64,000 nt of DNA from CBDFKJ01 sp965248805 (GTDB lineage Bacteria; Pseudomonadota; Alphaproteobacteria; UBA6615). Each line of letters begins with the position of its first letter. Position 1 is the stretch's first letter. The position numbers were made by a program, and so were the translations under genes. Shown one piece after another: positions 53,897 to 63,532 of the stretch. Below the pieces are notes generated by a model. It saw only the letters and a list, made by a program, of their open reading frames with translations. It did no database searches and was not told the DNA's origin. The stretch is from assembly GCA_965248805.1 (NCBI GenBank), contig CBDFKJ010000009.1:434001-498000 (forward strand), written 5' to 3'.

Positions 53897-54472
53897 TCAA
53901 TCGGCCACGCGGTAGACGCGACCGCGATCCTCGACCTTCTCGGAAGCGATGGTGAGGCCGAGTTTCTTCTTGAGCGCACCGGCGAAGGCGCCGCGCACGG
54001 TGTGGCGCTGCCAGCCGGTGGCCTCCATGATCTGATCGACGGTCGCGCCTTCGGACCGCCGCAGCATCCCGACCACGAGAGCCTGCTTGGTGCCGGTGCG
54101 CGGCTTGACCGGCCCCTTCGCCGTGTCGCGGCCGGTGCCGGCTTTCATCGCCTCGGCCGGGGCAGGTGCCGCCGGCTGCTCGGCCTCCCGGCCGCCGTCG
54201 GGCGCCTGTGCGCCCGTGTCGGCCAAATGGGGACAGTCGGCCGGCTCGACGTTGATGGCGAGTACTCCTTCGCGGGTGATGGCGAAGTTCGCCTCGCCGA
54301 TGGCGGCGCCGTTCCGGCGCGGCATCTCGGCGATCAGGCCTCGGCGCAGGAGCGCGCCGGTGACCTTGGTGACGGCCCCGCCCTTGAGGGTCTTGGGCAA
54401 TGGGTGGATCGAGCCGTCGTCGCGCTGCGACGCGGCCGTGAGAATGATCATCTGGGTGTCGGTGAGTTTCAT
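53897..54472 (-). CDS. DUF3489-family phage protein
   Basis: 191 residues from ATG 54472. N-terminal 'DTQMIILTAASQRDDGSIHP' and C-terminal winged-helix 'KQALVVGMLRRSEGATVDQI', 'WQRHTVRGAFAGALKKKLGL' define DUF3489, a likely DNA-binding protein. The Pro/Ala-rich linker lies between. Confidence 0.75.
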   Translation of the reverse strand: MKLTDTQMIILTAASQRDDGSIHPLPKTLKGGAVTKVTGALLRRGLIAEMPRRNGAAIGEANFAITREGVLAINVEPADCPHLADTGAQAPDGGREAEQPAAPAPAEAMKAGTGRDTAKGPVKPRTGTKQALVVGMLRRSEGATVDQIMEATGWQRHTVRGAFAGALKKKLGLTIASEKVEDRGRVYRVAD

Positions 54473-54585
54473 GGGATCGCTCCCTCCTTCGGGGGTTGAG
54501 CGCGCCGCGGCTATCGCGGCGCTGCTACTGCCCGAAGCCCCGCGAGGCGCGAGCCCGAGCGGGGCCGGAGGGGAGTGGGCGCCGG

Positions 54586-55113
54586 TCAGTCGGTGGGCAC
54601 GCTGACGGCGACCTTGCGGCCGTCCCGGTTGTAGGCGTGTCCGTCGTGACCGCCCGCCGGTTCGGCGTGTTCGCCTTCCTTGAAGACGTGGTCGCAAAGG
54701 GTGCGCAGGCTGGCGAGGCGCATGTAGAGCGTGCCGACGTCGGCCCAATCTACCTGCTCGAGGTCGACGTTGAAGTGAACGCCGCACGCGTCCCTCAGCC
54801 GCTCGAGCAGATTGTCGAACTCGTACTGGCCGGCGATGAAGGTTTCGCGGGCGGTCTTGTCGGCCGGCTCGTCTGCCGACGCGCTCCCGTTCGGGTCGGC
54901 GTGAAGGGCTTTCAGGCCCGTGTAGGTGATGCGCAGGAAGGGCTCGAAGCCGGGGCGCTCGTCGGGTACCTGCTCGATCAGGTCGCGTACCAAGAGACCG
55001 CCGACCAGCAGGTCGGCATCGACGCCATCGGGCAACGGGTGGAGATGCCCGTCCTGGCGCTTGGCGGCGGCGGTGAGTGCGTCGCGTTCGGTGTCGGTGA
55101 GTGGTTGGATCAT
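54586..55113 (-). CDS. Conserved phage protein of unknown function (copy B)
   Basis: Close paralogue of 14955-15482, 175 residues, same length and position before small terminase. The shared upstream sequence (ACGTCATACACGCTCTGGT) suggests a conserved divergent promoter. Role unknown. Confidence 0.65.
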   Translation of the reverse strand: MIQPLTDTERDALTAAAKRQDGHLHPLPDGVDADLLVGGLLVRDLIEQVPDERPGFEPFLRITYTGLKALHADPNGSASADEPADKTARETFIAGQYEFDNLLERLRDACGVHFNVDLEQVDWADVGTLYMRLASLRTLCDHVFKEGEHAEPAGGHDGHAYNRDGRKVAVSVPTD

Positions 55114-55211
55114 GGTTTTCTCCGTTCGATTGCGACGTCATACACGCTCTGGTCAGGCTCGAAGGCAAGCGCTTAAGACAATGAAATTCAATATTGTTTC
55201 TGGGTTCAGTG

Positions 55212-55747
55212 ATGAGCGTATCGCTGCGGGAATATGCGCGCCGGCGCGGGGTGAGCCACGTCGCGGTGATGAAGGGCGATCCGGGCTGGACGGCTCACGC
55301 CGGAGCCCGACGGCAGCCTCGATCCGGTCAAGGCCGACGCCCAATGGGACGCCAACACCGATCCGGCGCGATCGCCCGAGGGCGCGTCGCCTGAGCCGCC
55401 CCACGAGGAACGGGCGCCCGCGCCCGAACCGGCGGCGCCGGGTGCCGCCAGCTTCACCCAGGCGCGCACCGCGTACGAGATCGCCAAGGCGCAGCGCACC
55501 CGCATCCAGGTGCAGCGGCTGCATGAGGAGATGGTCGACCGGGCCCAGGCGACGGCGGAGGTATTCCGTCTCGCGCGGCGCGAGCACGATGCTTGGGTCA
55601 ACCTGGCCCGCTCGCATCGCCGCCCTGATAGCGGCTGAGCTCGGCGTTGAGGCGCACGCCATGCAGAAGGTTCTGGAGAGCCATGTCCGAGATCACCTCA
55701 ACGATCTTGACGAGATCTGGCCCGAAGAAAATAGAATAAGGCTATGA
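55212..55747 (+). pseudogene. Small terminase, first tandem copy, two frameshifts
   Basis: Starts 'SVSLREYARRRGVSHVAVMK' like the other copies, then shifts frame near 55275; the correct frame resumes 'SFTQARTAYEIAKAQRTRIQ' and breaks again near 55603 (extra C in AACCTGGCC), resuming 'ARIAALIAAELGVEAHAMQK'. It is a dead duplicate followed 30 bases later by an intact copy. Confidence 0.78.
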
Positions 55748-55777
55748 TTACAATACAATCGTCGAGGTTCCACGGGC

Positions 55778-56347
55778 ATGGGTGTATCGCTGCGGGAATA
55801 CGCTCGCCGGCGCGGCGTGAGCCATGTCGCGGTAATGAAGGCGATCAAGGTTGGCCGCATCACGCCCGAGCCCGACGGCAGCCTCGATCCGGCCAAGGTT
55901 GACGCCCAATGGGACGACCAGACCGATCCGGCGCGAGCGCCCGCACGGCCGGAGCAGACGGAGGAGACAGCCCCGGCCGAGACGCGGTCTGAGGAGGCGT
56001 ACGAAGCCGGCGCATCGGTCGATCCCCGGGCCGCTGCCGAACCGACGACGCAAGGGGCCGCCAGCTTCACCCAGGCGCGCACCGCGCACGAGATCGCCAA
56101 GGCGCAGCGCGCCCGCATCCAGGTGCAGCGGTTGCGCGAGGAGGTGGTCGACCGGGCCCGCGCGACGACCGAAGTGTTTCGCCTGGCGCGGCGCGAGCGC
56201 GACGCCTGGGTCAACTGGCCGGCCCGCGTCGCTGCCCTGATGGCGGCCGAGCTCGGCGTCGAGCCCCATGCCATGCAGAAGGTCCTGGAGGCTCATGTCC
56301 GAGATCATCTCAATGAGCTCGCCGAGATCAGGCTCGACCTCCGCTGA
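55778..56347 (+). CDS. Small terminase subunit, Nu1-like (copy B, intact)
   Basis: 189 residues: HTH 'VSLREYARRRGVSHVAVMKA', variable Glu/Pro linker and helical C-terminus 'FTQARTAHEIAKAQRARIQ'. Binds the packaging site. Overlaps the inferred original start of the large subunit (ATG 56295). Confidence 0.78.
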   Translation: MGVSLREYARRRGVSHVAVMKAIKVGRITPEPDGSLDPAKVDAQWDDQTDPARAPARPEQTEETAPAETRSEEAYEAGASVDPRAAAEPTTQGAASFTQARTAHEIAKAQRARIQVQRLREEVVDRARATTEVFRLARRERDAWVNWPARVAALMAAELGVEPHAMQKVLEAHVRDHLNELAEIRLDLR

Positions 56348-56455
56348 GGGCTCCGCGGAGCCTTTCGCCGGGCGGACGATATCCGGCGCGCCTGGCATGA
56401 CGGGCTCGCGCCCGACCCGCTGCTCACCGTCTCGGAATGGTCGGAGAAGCATCGC

Positions 56456-58294
56456 ATGCTGGCGGCGCGAGCCTCGGCGGAGCCGGGCCGCTACCGCATC
56501 GCGCGCACGCCCTACATGCGCGCCATCATGGATGCGCTGTCACCGGCCGATCCTTGCCGCCGCGTGGTGTTTATGAAGGCGGCTCAGGTCGGCGCGACCG
56601 AAGGGGCGAACTGCTTCATAGGATTCATCATCCACCAGGCGCCGGGGCCGGCCTTGGCGGTCCAGCCGACGGTGGAGCTGGCGAAGCGGAACTCGCGCCA
56701 GCGCATCGATCCGCTGATCGAGGAGAGCCCGGCGCTCCGGAGCCTGGTGAGGCCCGCGCGGTCGCGCGATTCCGGCAATACCATGCTGTCGAAGGAGTTC
56801 GCCGGCGGCATTTTGATCATGACCGGGGCCAACTCGGCGGTCGGCCTGCGATCGATCCCGGCCCGCTACATCCTGTTGGACGAGGTCGACGCCTATCCGG
56901 CTTCCGCCGACGAGGAGGGCGATCCGGTGACGCTGGCGGAAGCCCGCTCGCTCACCTTCGCGCACCGGCGCAAGGTGCTGCTGATCTCGACGCCGACGGT
57001 GAAGGGGTTCTCGCGCATCGAGCGCGAATACGAGGCCTCGGACCAGCGTCGCTACTTCGTGCCGTGCCCCCATTGCGGGCACACACAGGCGCTCGTCTTC
57101 GAACGTCTCAGGTGGGAGAAGGGCAAGCCCGAGACGGCGGCCTACCATTGCGAGAGCTGCGAGACGCCGATCGCCGAGCATCACAAGACGGCGATGCTGG
57201 CGGCCGGCAAGTGGCGGGCGACCGGTACCGCAGCCGATCCCGCGACCATCGGGTTTCATCTCTCGGCGCTCTATTCGCCGGTCGGCTGGCTCTCGTGGGA
57301 AGCCATCGCGCGGTCGTGGGAGGCCGCTCAGGGTTCCGACGAGTCTATCCGTGCGTTCAAGAACACCATCCTCGGCGAGACCTGGGTCGAGACCGGCGAG
57401 GCGCCGGACTGGCAGCGGCTCTACGACCGCCGCGAGCGCTGGCCGCCGGGTACCGTGCCCGCGGGCGGGTTGCTGCTCACCGCCGGCGCCGACGTGCAGC
57501 ACGACCGCATCGAAGTAGACGTGTGGGCGTGGAGCCGAGGGCTGGAGAGCTGGCTTATCGACCATATCGTCATCGAGGGCGGGCCCGAGCGAGCCGAGCT
57601 CTGGGCCGAGCTCGACCGGCTGCTGAACCGGGTCTGGGATCATGAGAACGGCGGCGTGATGGTCTTGAAGAAGCTCGCCATCGATACCCGTTATGCGGAG
57701 ATCCCGGTCTATGGCTGGGCGCGCCGCGCCGGCATCGCCCAGGTGGCGCCGGTGATGGGCATTAAGACCTTCAGCCAGTCGAGCCCGGTCTCTGGTCCGA
57801 CCTATGTGGATGCGAGCGACCAGGGAAAAAGGCTGCGCCGGGGCGCGCGGCATTGGAGCGTCGCGGTCTCGACCTTCAAGGCCGAGACCTACCGGTTTCT
57901 GAGACTGGAACGGCCCACGGACGAGGAGCGCGCCGAGGGCAAGGCCTATCCGCCCGGCAGCGTCCATTTGCCGCGCTGGGTCGAGGACGAGTGGCTCAAG
58001 CAGTTCGTCGCCGAGCAGCTGGTGACGGTGCGCACCCGGCGCGGCTTCGCCCGGCTCGAATGGCAGAAAATGCGCGAGCGCAACGAGGCGCTGGATTGCC
58101 GGGTCTATGCCCGCGCCGCCGCCTGGATCGCCGGCGTCGACCGCTTCCCTGAACGCCGCTGGCGGCGCATGGAGGCTGCGGTGGCCAATGAGGCCGAGCC
58201 TGAACACGCCGCTCCAAGTGATGCGGCGATGACGAGTCCCGCAGCCCGCCCGGCGGGGCGCCGGCGCGTGACCCGCAGCAAGTGGATGGGCTGA
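56456..58294 (+). CDS. Large terminase subunit, lambda gpA-like (copy B)
   Basis: 612 residues with the same motifs as copy A ('MKAAQVGATEGANCFIG', 'YILLDEVDAYP', 'CPHCGH'). Upstream the N-terminal coding sequence is present from ATG 56295 but one base is missing near 56370, so the frame of 'DDIRRAWHDGLAPDPLLTV' is cut from its start. ATG 56456 with a GGAG nine bases upstream is the likely working start, as in copy A. Confidence 0.87.
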   Translation: MLAARASAEPGRYRIARTPYMRAIMDALSPADPCRRVVFMKAAQVGATEGANCFIGFIIHQAPGPALAVQPTVELAKRNSRQRIDPLIEESPALRSLVRPARSRDSGNTMLSKEFAGGILIMTGANSAVGLRSIPARYILLDEVDAYPASADEEGDPVTLAEARSLTFAHRRKVLLISTPTVKGFSRIEREYEASDQRRYFVPCPHCGHTQALVFERLRWEKGKPETAAYHCESCETPIAEHHKTAMLAAGKWRATGTAADPATIGFHLSALYSPVGWLSWEAIARSWEAAQGSDESIRAFKNTILGETWVETGEAPDWQRLYDRRERWPPGTVPAGGLLLTAGADVQHDRIEVDVWAWSRGLESWLIDHIVIEGGPERAELWAELDRLLNRVWDHENGGVMVLKKLAIDTRYAEIPVYGWARRAGIAQVAPVMGIKTFSQSSPVSGPTYVDASDQGKRLRRGARHWSVAVSTFKAETYRFLRLERPTDEERAEGKAYPPGSVHLPRWVEDEWLKQFVAEQLVTVRTRRGFARLEWQKMRERNEALDCRVYARAAAWIAGVDRFPERRWRRMEAAVANEAEPEHAAPSDAAMTSPAARPAGRRRVTRSKWMG

Positions 58295-58297
58295 GAC

Positions 58298-58501
58298 ATG
58301 ACCTACACCGAAGATCAGGTGCGAGCGCTGCGCGAGGCGCTAACCTCGGGCGTGCTGACCGTTTTCTATGACGGCAAGAGCGTGACCTACCGCTCGGTAA
58401 AAGAGATCAAGACAGCGCTCGCCGAGATCGAGACCGCCCGCGCCCGCGATGCCGGCAGGCAGGTGCGCCAGATCCGCATCGTCGGCGACAAGGGGTTTTG
58501 A
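58298..58501 (+). CDS. gpW-like head completion protein (copy B)
   Basis: 67 residues, nearly identical to 18063-18266 ('YTEDQVRALREALTSGVLTV'). Closes the head after packaging and is between terminase and portal in the expected order. Confidence 0.82.
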   Translation: MTYTEDQVRALREALTSGVLTVFYDGKSVTYRSVKEIKTALAEIETARARDAGRQVRQIRIVGDKGF

Positions 58502-58503
58502 GC

Positions 58504-60037
58504 ATGGGCTGGCTCACACGCACCGCCGCGTCCTGGCGCGCGCTCCGCACCGGCGCCGGTCCATCCCGCCGGCCGGTCCACGAGGCCGCGGGCTCGGGCC
58601 GCCGCGCCGCCGCCTGGCGGCCGGGAAACCCCGGCGCGCTGGCGGCAACCTTCGCCACCGGCCACGACCTTCGGGTCAAGTCGCGCGATCTGGTGCGCCG
58701 CAACGCCTGGGCCGGCAGTGCCGTCGACGCCTTCGTCACCAACTGCATCGGCACCGGCATCAAGCCGCAGTCGATCGCCGCGGACGCGGCATTCCGTGAA
58801 GCGGTGCATGCACTCTGGTGGGACTGGTGCTGGGGCCGTCGCCGACGGCGTCACCGATTTCTACGGCCTCCAGGCGCTCGCCTGCCGGGCCATGCTGGAG
58901 GGCGGCGAGTGTTTCGTGCGGCTCAGGGTGCGCCGGCCCGAGGACGGACTCGCGGTGCCGCTGCAGATCCAGCTGCTCGAGGCCGAGCATGTGCCGCTCA
59001 CCTTCAACACGACATTGCCGGGCGGCAACCTGGTGCGCGCCGGCATCGAGTTCGACCGGCTGGGACGAAGGGTCGCCTACCACCTGACCCGCGCCCATCC
59101 CGGCGATCCGGTGATGCGGCCGCGCGACCACGACCTGGTGCGGGTGCCGGCGGACCGCATCGCCCATCTCTACCGGCCGCTCCGTCCCGGTCAGATCCGC
59201 GGTGAGCCCTGGCTTGCCCGGGCGCTGGTCAAGCTCGACGAACTCGACCAGTTCGACGACGCGGCCCTGGTCAAGGCCAAGGTCGCGGCGCTGTTCACCG
59301 GGTTCGTCGTCTCGCCCGATCCCGAGGACGCCGTCATGGGCGGGGATGAGCCGGACGAGGACGGCGTCGTCGAAGCCAGCCTCGAGCCCGGCACCATGCA
59401 GAGGTTGAGCCCCGGCCAGGATGTGCGCTTTGCCGAACCGGCCGACGCCGGGTCGAGCTATGAGGGGTTCTTCCGCAATCAGCTGCGCGCCGTCGCCACC
59501 GCCGCCGGCGTCACCTACGAGCAGCTGAGCGGCGATCTCACTCAGGTCAACTATTCCTCGATCCGCGCCGGGCTGCTCGGGTTCCGCCGGCGCTGCGAGA
59601 CCATCCAGCACGCGGTGATAGTGCACCAGCTGTGCCGGCCGGTGTGGCGCGAGTGGATGAGAACGGCGGTGCTCGCCGGCGCGCTGGACGCACCGGGGTT
59701 CGCGAACGATCCGGCATCTCATCTCGCCGCCAAGTGGATCCCGCAGGGCTGGCAATGGGTCGATCCCGAGAAGGAGTTCAAGGCGGTGGTGCTGGCCATT
59801 CGGGCCGGTCTCATGAGCCGGTCGGAGGCGATCTCGGCCTTCGGCTACGACGCCGAAGAGATCGACCGCGAGATTGCCGCCGACAACGCCCGCGCCGACG
59901 CCCTCGGCCTGGTGCTCGACAGCGACCCGCGCAAGGTCGCGCGCACCGGCGCCGCCCAGCCCGAACGGGACGAAGACGAACGGGATCCCGATGCCAAGGA
60001 GAACGCACCCATGGAAGAGTTGAGGAGGCCAGCATGA
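58504..60037 (+). pseudogene. Lambda-type portal protein (copy B), frameshifted
   Basis: Full-length portal homologue, about 510 residues if repaired. Frame 1 runs to 'ALWWDWC'; then 13 bases stand where copy A has 15 (near 58830), and frame 2 continues 'ADGVTDFYGLQALACRAMLE', 'GEPWLARALVKLDELDQFDD', 'VNYSSIRAGLLGFRRRCE' to the stop. Without a portal the phage cannot package DNA, so either the prophage is defective or this is a sequence error. Confidence 0.82.
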
Positions 60038-61464
60038 CCATGCTGCCGCATATTGCGAGCCGGGTGCTGGACACGCCGCTGGCGATCGGCCAGGCCAAGC
60101 TCGAGGCGATCCTCGCCGTGATCGGCCCGCGTATCGGTGTCGAGGTGCCGGCGCCCGGCATGTTGGGGACTTCCAATCGTGAGGGCCTGCCGGGGCCCGG
60201 CGTCATGAACGGCGACGGCCGACGACGCGGCGTGAATCTTGTAACGCCCGAGGGCATCACCGTCATCCCGGTGTTCGGGACGCTGGTCAAACGGGCCGGC
60301 GCCATCGAGGCCGCCTCGGGCCTCACTTCCTACGGCCATCTCGAGGACCGGATCATGGACGCCGCCACCGATCCGGCGGTGCGTGCCATCCTGCTCGCGG
60401 TCGACAGCCAGGGCGGCGAGGTCGCCGGGGTGTTCGATCTCACCGATCTCGTCTTCGAGGCGCGAAGCTTCAAGCCGGTCTGGGCGGTCGCCGACGAGCA
60501 GGCATTTTCCGGCGCCTATGCGATCGCGAGCGCGGCCGAGCGTCTGATCGTGCCGCGCACCGGAGGCCTCGGTTCGATCGGCGTGATGGCGATCCATGTC
60601 GAACGCTCGGCGCGCGACGCCATGGAGGGGTTCCGCACCACCACCGTCCATGCCGGCGCGGCCAAGAACGACTTCAACCCGCACGAGACCCTGAAGGATG
60701 GTGCGCGCCGGACGCTGCAGGCCGAGGTCGACCGGGTCTACGGCCTGTTCGTCGACACCGTCGCCCGCAACCGAGGTCTCACCGCCGATGCCGTGCGCGC
60801 CACCGAAGCCCGGCTTTACTTCGGTGAAGATGCGGTCCGCGCCGGTCTTGCCGACGAAGTCGGCACCATGCGCGACGCCCTTGCGTCGCTCGCCGTCACG
60901 CTCTCCGCCCCTCGATCGATCGTTGCCGCACCCGCTGCCCTGCCCGGGACGGCGAACACCCCGCCCAAACCAGCCACCGGAAACGCCCCATCCAAGCCAA
61001 CCACCGAAAAGGAGCAATCCATGAACGACGATACTGTCATCGAAACCACGAATGCCGACGCCGGCGCGCCGCCGGAACCCGAGACGAGTAATACGCCGCC
61101 GGCAGCGAATGCTGCTGCCGCGCCGCCCGCCTCGGAAGCGGCGAAGCCCGAGCCGAAGACCGCCGAGGTGGTCGACCTCGACGCGGTCCGTAAGGAAGCG
61201 CGCGGCGAAGGCACAGCCGAAGCTGGGCTCATCGCCGAGCTTTGCACGCTGGCCGGCATGCCCGAGCGCACCGCCGACATGCTCGCCAAGGGACTCTCGG
61301 CCGAAGAGGTACGCCGGGAACTTCTGAACTTGAAGGCGGCCGCGGACGCCGAGGTGCAGAGCCATGTGCTGCCCGGTACCGGCACCGGCGCCCCCAACAA
61401 CCTTGACGACAATCCGGTGGTGCGGGCGGCGACAGCCCGGGCCGCCGCTGCAAAGGAGGCCTGA
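60034..61464 (+). CDS. S49-family head maturation protease with fused scaffold
   Basis: 476 residues. The protease (about 1-300) is ClpP/SppA-like: 'AILLAVDSQGGEVAG', catalytic Ser in 'DEQAFSGAYAIASAAER', 'TGGLGSIGVMAIHV'. The C-terminal part is Pro/Ala-rich and then helical ('EVVDLDAVRKEARGEGTAEA'), a scaffold as in lambda gpC. An internal start at 61021 gives the scaffold alone. Confidence 0.82.
   Translation: MTMLPHIASRVLDTPLAIGQAKLEAILAVIGPRIGVEVPAPGMLGTSNREGLPGPGVMNGDGRRRGVNLVTPEGITVIPVFGTLVKRAGAIEAASGLTSYGHLEDRIMDAATDPAVRAILLAVDSQGGEVAGVFDLTDLVFEARSFKPVWAVADEQAFSGAYAIASAAERLIVPRTGGLGSIGVMAIHVERSARDAMEGFRTTTVHAGAAKNDFNPHETLKDGARRTLQAEVDRVYGLFVDTVARNRGLTADAVRATEARLYFGEDAVRAGLADEVGTMRDALASLAVTLSAPRSIVAAPAALPGTANTPPKPATGNAPSKPTTEKEQSMNDDTVIETTNADAGAPPEPETSNTPPAANAAAAPPASEAAKPEPKTAEVVDLDAVRKEARGEGTAEAGLIAELCTLAGMPERTADMLAKGLSAEEVRRELLNLKAAADAEVQSHVLPGTGTGAPNNLDDNPVVRAATARAAAAKEA
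61021..61464 (+). CDS. Nested scaffold protein (lambda Nu3-like)
   Basis: In the same frame as the protease, ATG 61021 has a strong AAGGAG seven bases ahead. The 147-residue product begins 'MNDDTVIETTNADAGAPPEP' and contains only the disordered and helical scaffold part. Lambda makes Nu3 from an internal start in gene C in the same way. Confidence 0.6.
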   Translation: MNDDTVIETTNADAGAPPEPETSNTPPAANAAAAPPASEAAKPEPKTAEVVDLDAVRKEARGEGTAEAGLIAELCTLAGMPERTADMLAKGLSAEEVRRELLNLKAAADAEVQSHVLPGTGTGAPNNLDDNPVVRAATARAAAAKEA

Positions 61465-61467
61465 TCC

Positions 61468-62139
61468 GTGAACGCTTACTCTGAGTCCACCTACCTCGGC
61501 GACGTCCTCAAATGCGAGGCGCCGAACTTCTACAGTCGCGACACGGTAACGGTGCTCGCCGGTGACGGCGCCGAGCGGGCCCTCAAGGTCGGCGCAGTGG
61601 TCGCCCGGCGGACCCGGGCCACGGTCACGGTGACCTCCGGTGGCGGCAACACCGGTGACGGCGCCGCGACCATGGCCGACCCGCCGCTCGGCGTCCGGGC
61701 CGAGGCCGGCATCTACCGGCTCGCCTGCACCACCGCCGGGGTCAACGGCGGCACCTTCCAGGTGTTGACACCGAAGGGGTACGTGCTTCCCGATCTCACG
61801 GTCGGCACTGCCTATGAGGGCAATCACCTCAACCTCACCGTTGCCGACGGCGCCACCGATTTCGTCGCGGGCGATACGTTCGCGATCGAGGTATTGGGCG
61901 ACGGCAAGGTGGTCGGCCTCGATCCGGCCGCTGTCGACGGCACGGCCGAGGCCATCGGCATTGCCGCCTATGACGTCACCGCGCCCGACGGGACCGACAC
62001 GGAAGTCACGGCGATCCTGCGCGATGCCGTCCTCGCCGACCGGGCGATCGTCTGGCCCGCCGGTATCACCGATGAAGGCAAGGCGATCGCCGTCGCCGAT
62101 CTCGAGGCCCGCGGCATCCTCATCCGCAAGGCCGCCTGA
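61468..62139 (+). CDS. Head decoration protein (gpD-like)
   Basis: 223 residues from GTG 61468. 'EAPNFYSRDTVTVLAGDGAE', beta-rich middle with 'VNGGTFQVLTPKGYVLPDL', and C-terminal 'RDAVLADRAIVWPAGITDEG' are typical of gpD-like proteins that cap the capsid three-fold sites. Confidence 0.78.
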   Translation: MNAYSESTYLGDVLKCEAPNFYSRDTVTVLAGDGAERALKVGAVVARRTRATVTVTSGGGNTGDGAATMADPPLGVRAEAGIYRLACTTAGVNGGTFQVLTPKGYVLPDLTVGTAYEGNHLNLTVADGATDFVAGDTFAIEVLGDGKVVGLDPAAVDGTAEAIGIAAYDVTAPDGTDTEVTAILRDAVLADRAIVWPAGITDEGKAIAVADLEARGILIRKAA

Positions 62140-62214
62140 GCCCGACACCTCGATCATCCATCCTCTGCGACCATCTAATCGGCGCGGCTTCGCCGGCGCC
62201 GGAGGAGCTTTGCC

Positions 62215-63225
62215 ATGCCCATGAACAATCCTTTCGATACCCCCGCCTTCCACGTGACGGCGCTGACCGCGGCCATCAACATCCTGCCCAACAGCTATGG
62301 ACGGCTGGAACGCATGATGCTGATGCCGCCCCGGCCGGTGCGCTTCCGCCAGATCGCCGTCGAGGAGAAGAACGGGGTTCTCAACCTGCTGCCGACCCTC
62401 CCCATAGGCTCGCCCGGCACCGTCGGCGAGCGCGGCAAACGCAAGCTCCGCAGCTTCAACATCCCGCATATCCCGCACGACGACGTGGTGCTGCCCGAGG
62501 AGGTTCAGGGTATCCGCGCCTTCGGCTCGGAGAACGAGGCCCAGGCGCTGGCCGACGTCATGGCCGACCACCTCCAATCCATGCGCAACAAGCATGCGAT
62601 CACCTTGGAGCATCTGCGCATGGGCGCCCTCAAGGGGGTGATCCTCGATGCCGACGGCTCGGCCCTCTACGACCTCTATGCCGAGTTCGGCATCGAGGCG
62701 AAGACCATCGCCTTCGGTCTTGACGACGACGACACCGACGTCAAGAACCGCGGCATCTCGGTGCTACGCCATATCGAGGACAATCTCCGAGGCGAGTTCA
62801 TGACCCGGGTTCATGCCCTGGTCAGCCCGGAGTTCTTCGATGCGCTCACCTCTCACGCCAAGGTTGAGAAGGCCTATGAGCGCTGGATGGAAGGCGCGGC
62901 GCTGCGTGAAGACCTGCGCGCGGGCTTCACCTTCGGCGGCATCACTTTCGAGGAGTACCGCGGCCAGGCCACCGATCCGGACGGCGTCGTGCGCCGGTTC
63001 ATCGCCGAGAACGAGGGCCACGCCTTCCCGCTCGGCACCGTCGAGACCTTCGCGTCCTACTTCGCGCCGGCCGACTTCAACGAGACCGCCAACACCCTCG
63101 GTCAGCAGCTCTACGCCAAGCAGGAGCCGCGCAAGTTCGAGCGCGGTACCGATCTTCATACCCAGTCCAACCCGCTGCCCATGTGCCATCGCCCCGGCGT
63201 GCTGGTGAAGCTGACGGCCGAGTGA
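62215..63225 (+). CDS. Major capsid protein (lambda gpE-like)
   Basis: 336 residues. 'NPFDTPAFHVTALTAAINIL', 'ERMMLMPPRPVRFRQIAVEE', 'RSFNIPHIPHDDVVLPEEVQ' and 'RPGVLVKLTAE' match the gpE family. Normal length. The GGAGG site is at 62202-62206. Confidence 0.9.
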   Translation: MPMNNPFDTPAFHVTALTAAINILPNSYGRLERMMLMPPRPVRFRQIAVEEKNGVLNLLPTLPIGSPGTVGERGKRKLRSFNIPHIPHDDVVLPEEVQGIRAFGSENEAQALADVMADHLQSMRNKHAITLEHLRMGALKGVILDADGSALYDLYAEFGIEAKTIAFGLDDDDTDVKNRGISVLRHIEDNLRGEFMTRVHALVSPEFFDALTSHAKVEKAYERWMEGAALREDLRAGFTFGGITFEEYRGQATDPDGVVRRFIAENEGHAFPLGTVETFASYFAPADFNETANTLGQQLYAKQEPRKFERGTDLHTQSNPLPMCHRPGVLVKLTAE

Positions 63226-63226
63226 G

Positions 63227-63532
63227 GTGGACCCCTTCGCCACCGCGGTCGATGACTGCTTCCGGCATCTCGGACGCGATGCCGTCTATACGGCCGACGG
63301 CGGTGATCCCGTCACGGTCAGGGTGATCGCCAAGCGCCCGGACGAGATCGTCGGCCTCGGTGAGACCCGCATCCATGCCGGCACCGCGCTGTTCGATGTG
63401 CGCGCCTCGGAGATCGCCGAGCCGCGGCCCGGCGACCGTCTGAGCGTCGACGGCGAGGACTATCTCGTCCAGGGCGAACCGGTGAGCGATGCGGAACGGC
63501 TGATCTGGACATTGGAAGCCTGCCCGGCATGA
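63227..63532 (+). CDS. Head-tail joining protein (gpFII-like)
   Basis: 101 residues from GTG 63227, two bases after the capsid stop. 'FATAVDDCFRHLGRDAVYTA' and 'RPGDRLSVDGEDYLVQGEPV' resemble the Gifsy-2/FII-type attachment proteins that close the head. Confidence 0.65.
   Translation: MDPFATAVDDCFRHLGRDAVYTADGGDPVTVRVIAKRPDEIVGLGETRIHAGTALFDVRASEIAEPRPGDRLSVDGEDYLVQGEPVSDAERLIWTLEACPA

Noticed and set aside
56540..58207. A 555-residue open frame opposite the large terminase
   Set aside because: Antisense shadow of the terminase; copy A shows a similar but broken shadow (15987-17024 and others), so it is not conserved as a unit.
59845..62613. A 922-residue open frame on the minus strand
   Set aside because: It is a GC-rich shadow of the S49 protease, decoration and capsid genes on the plus strand, which have clear family motifs; the shadow is Arg/Gly/Ala-rich without a domain or ribosome site.
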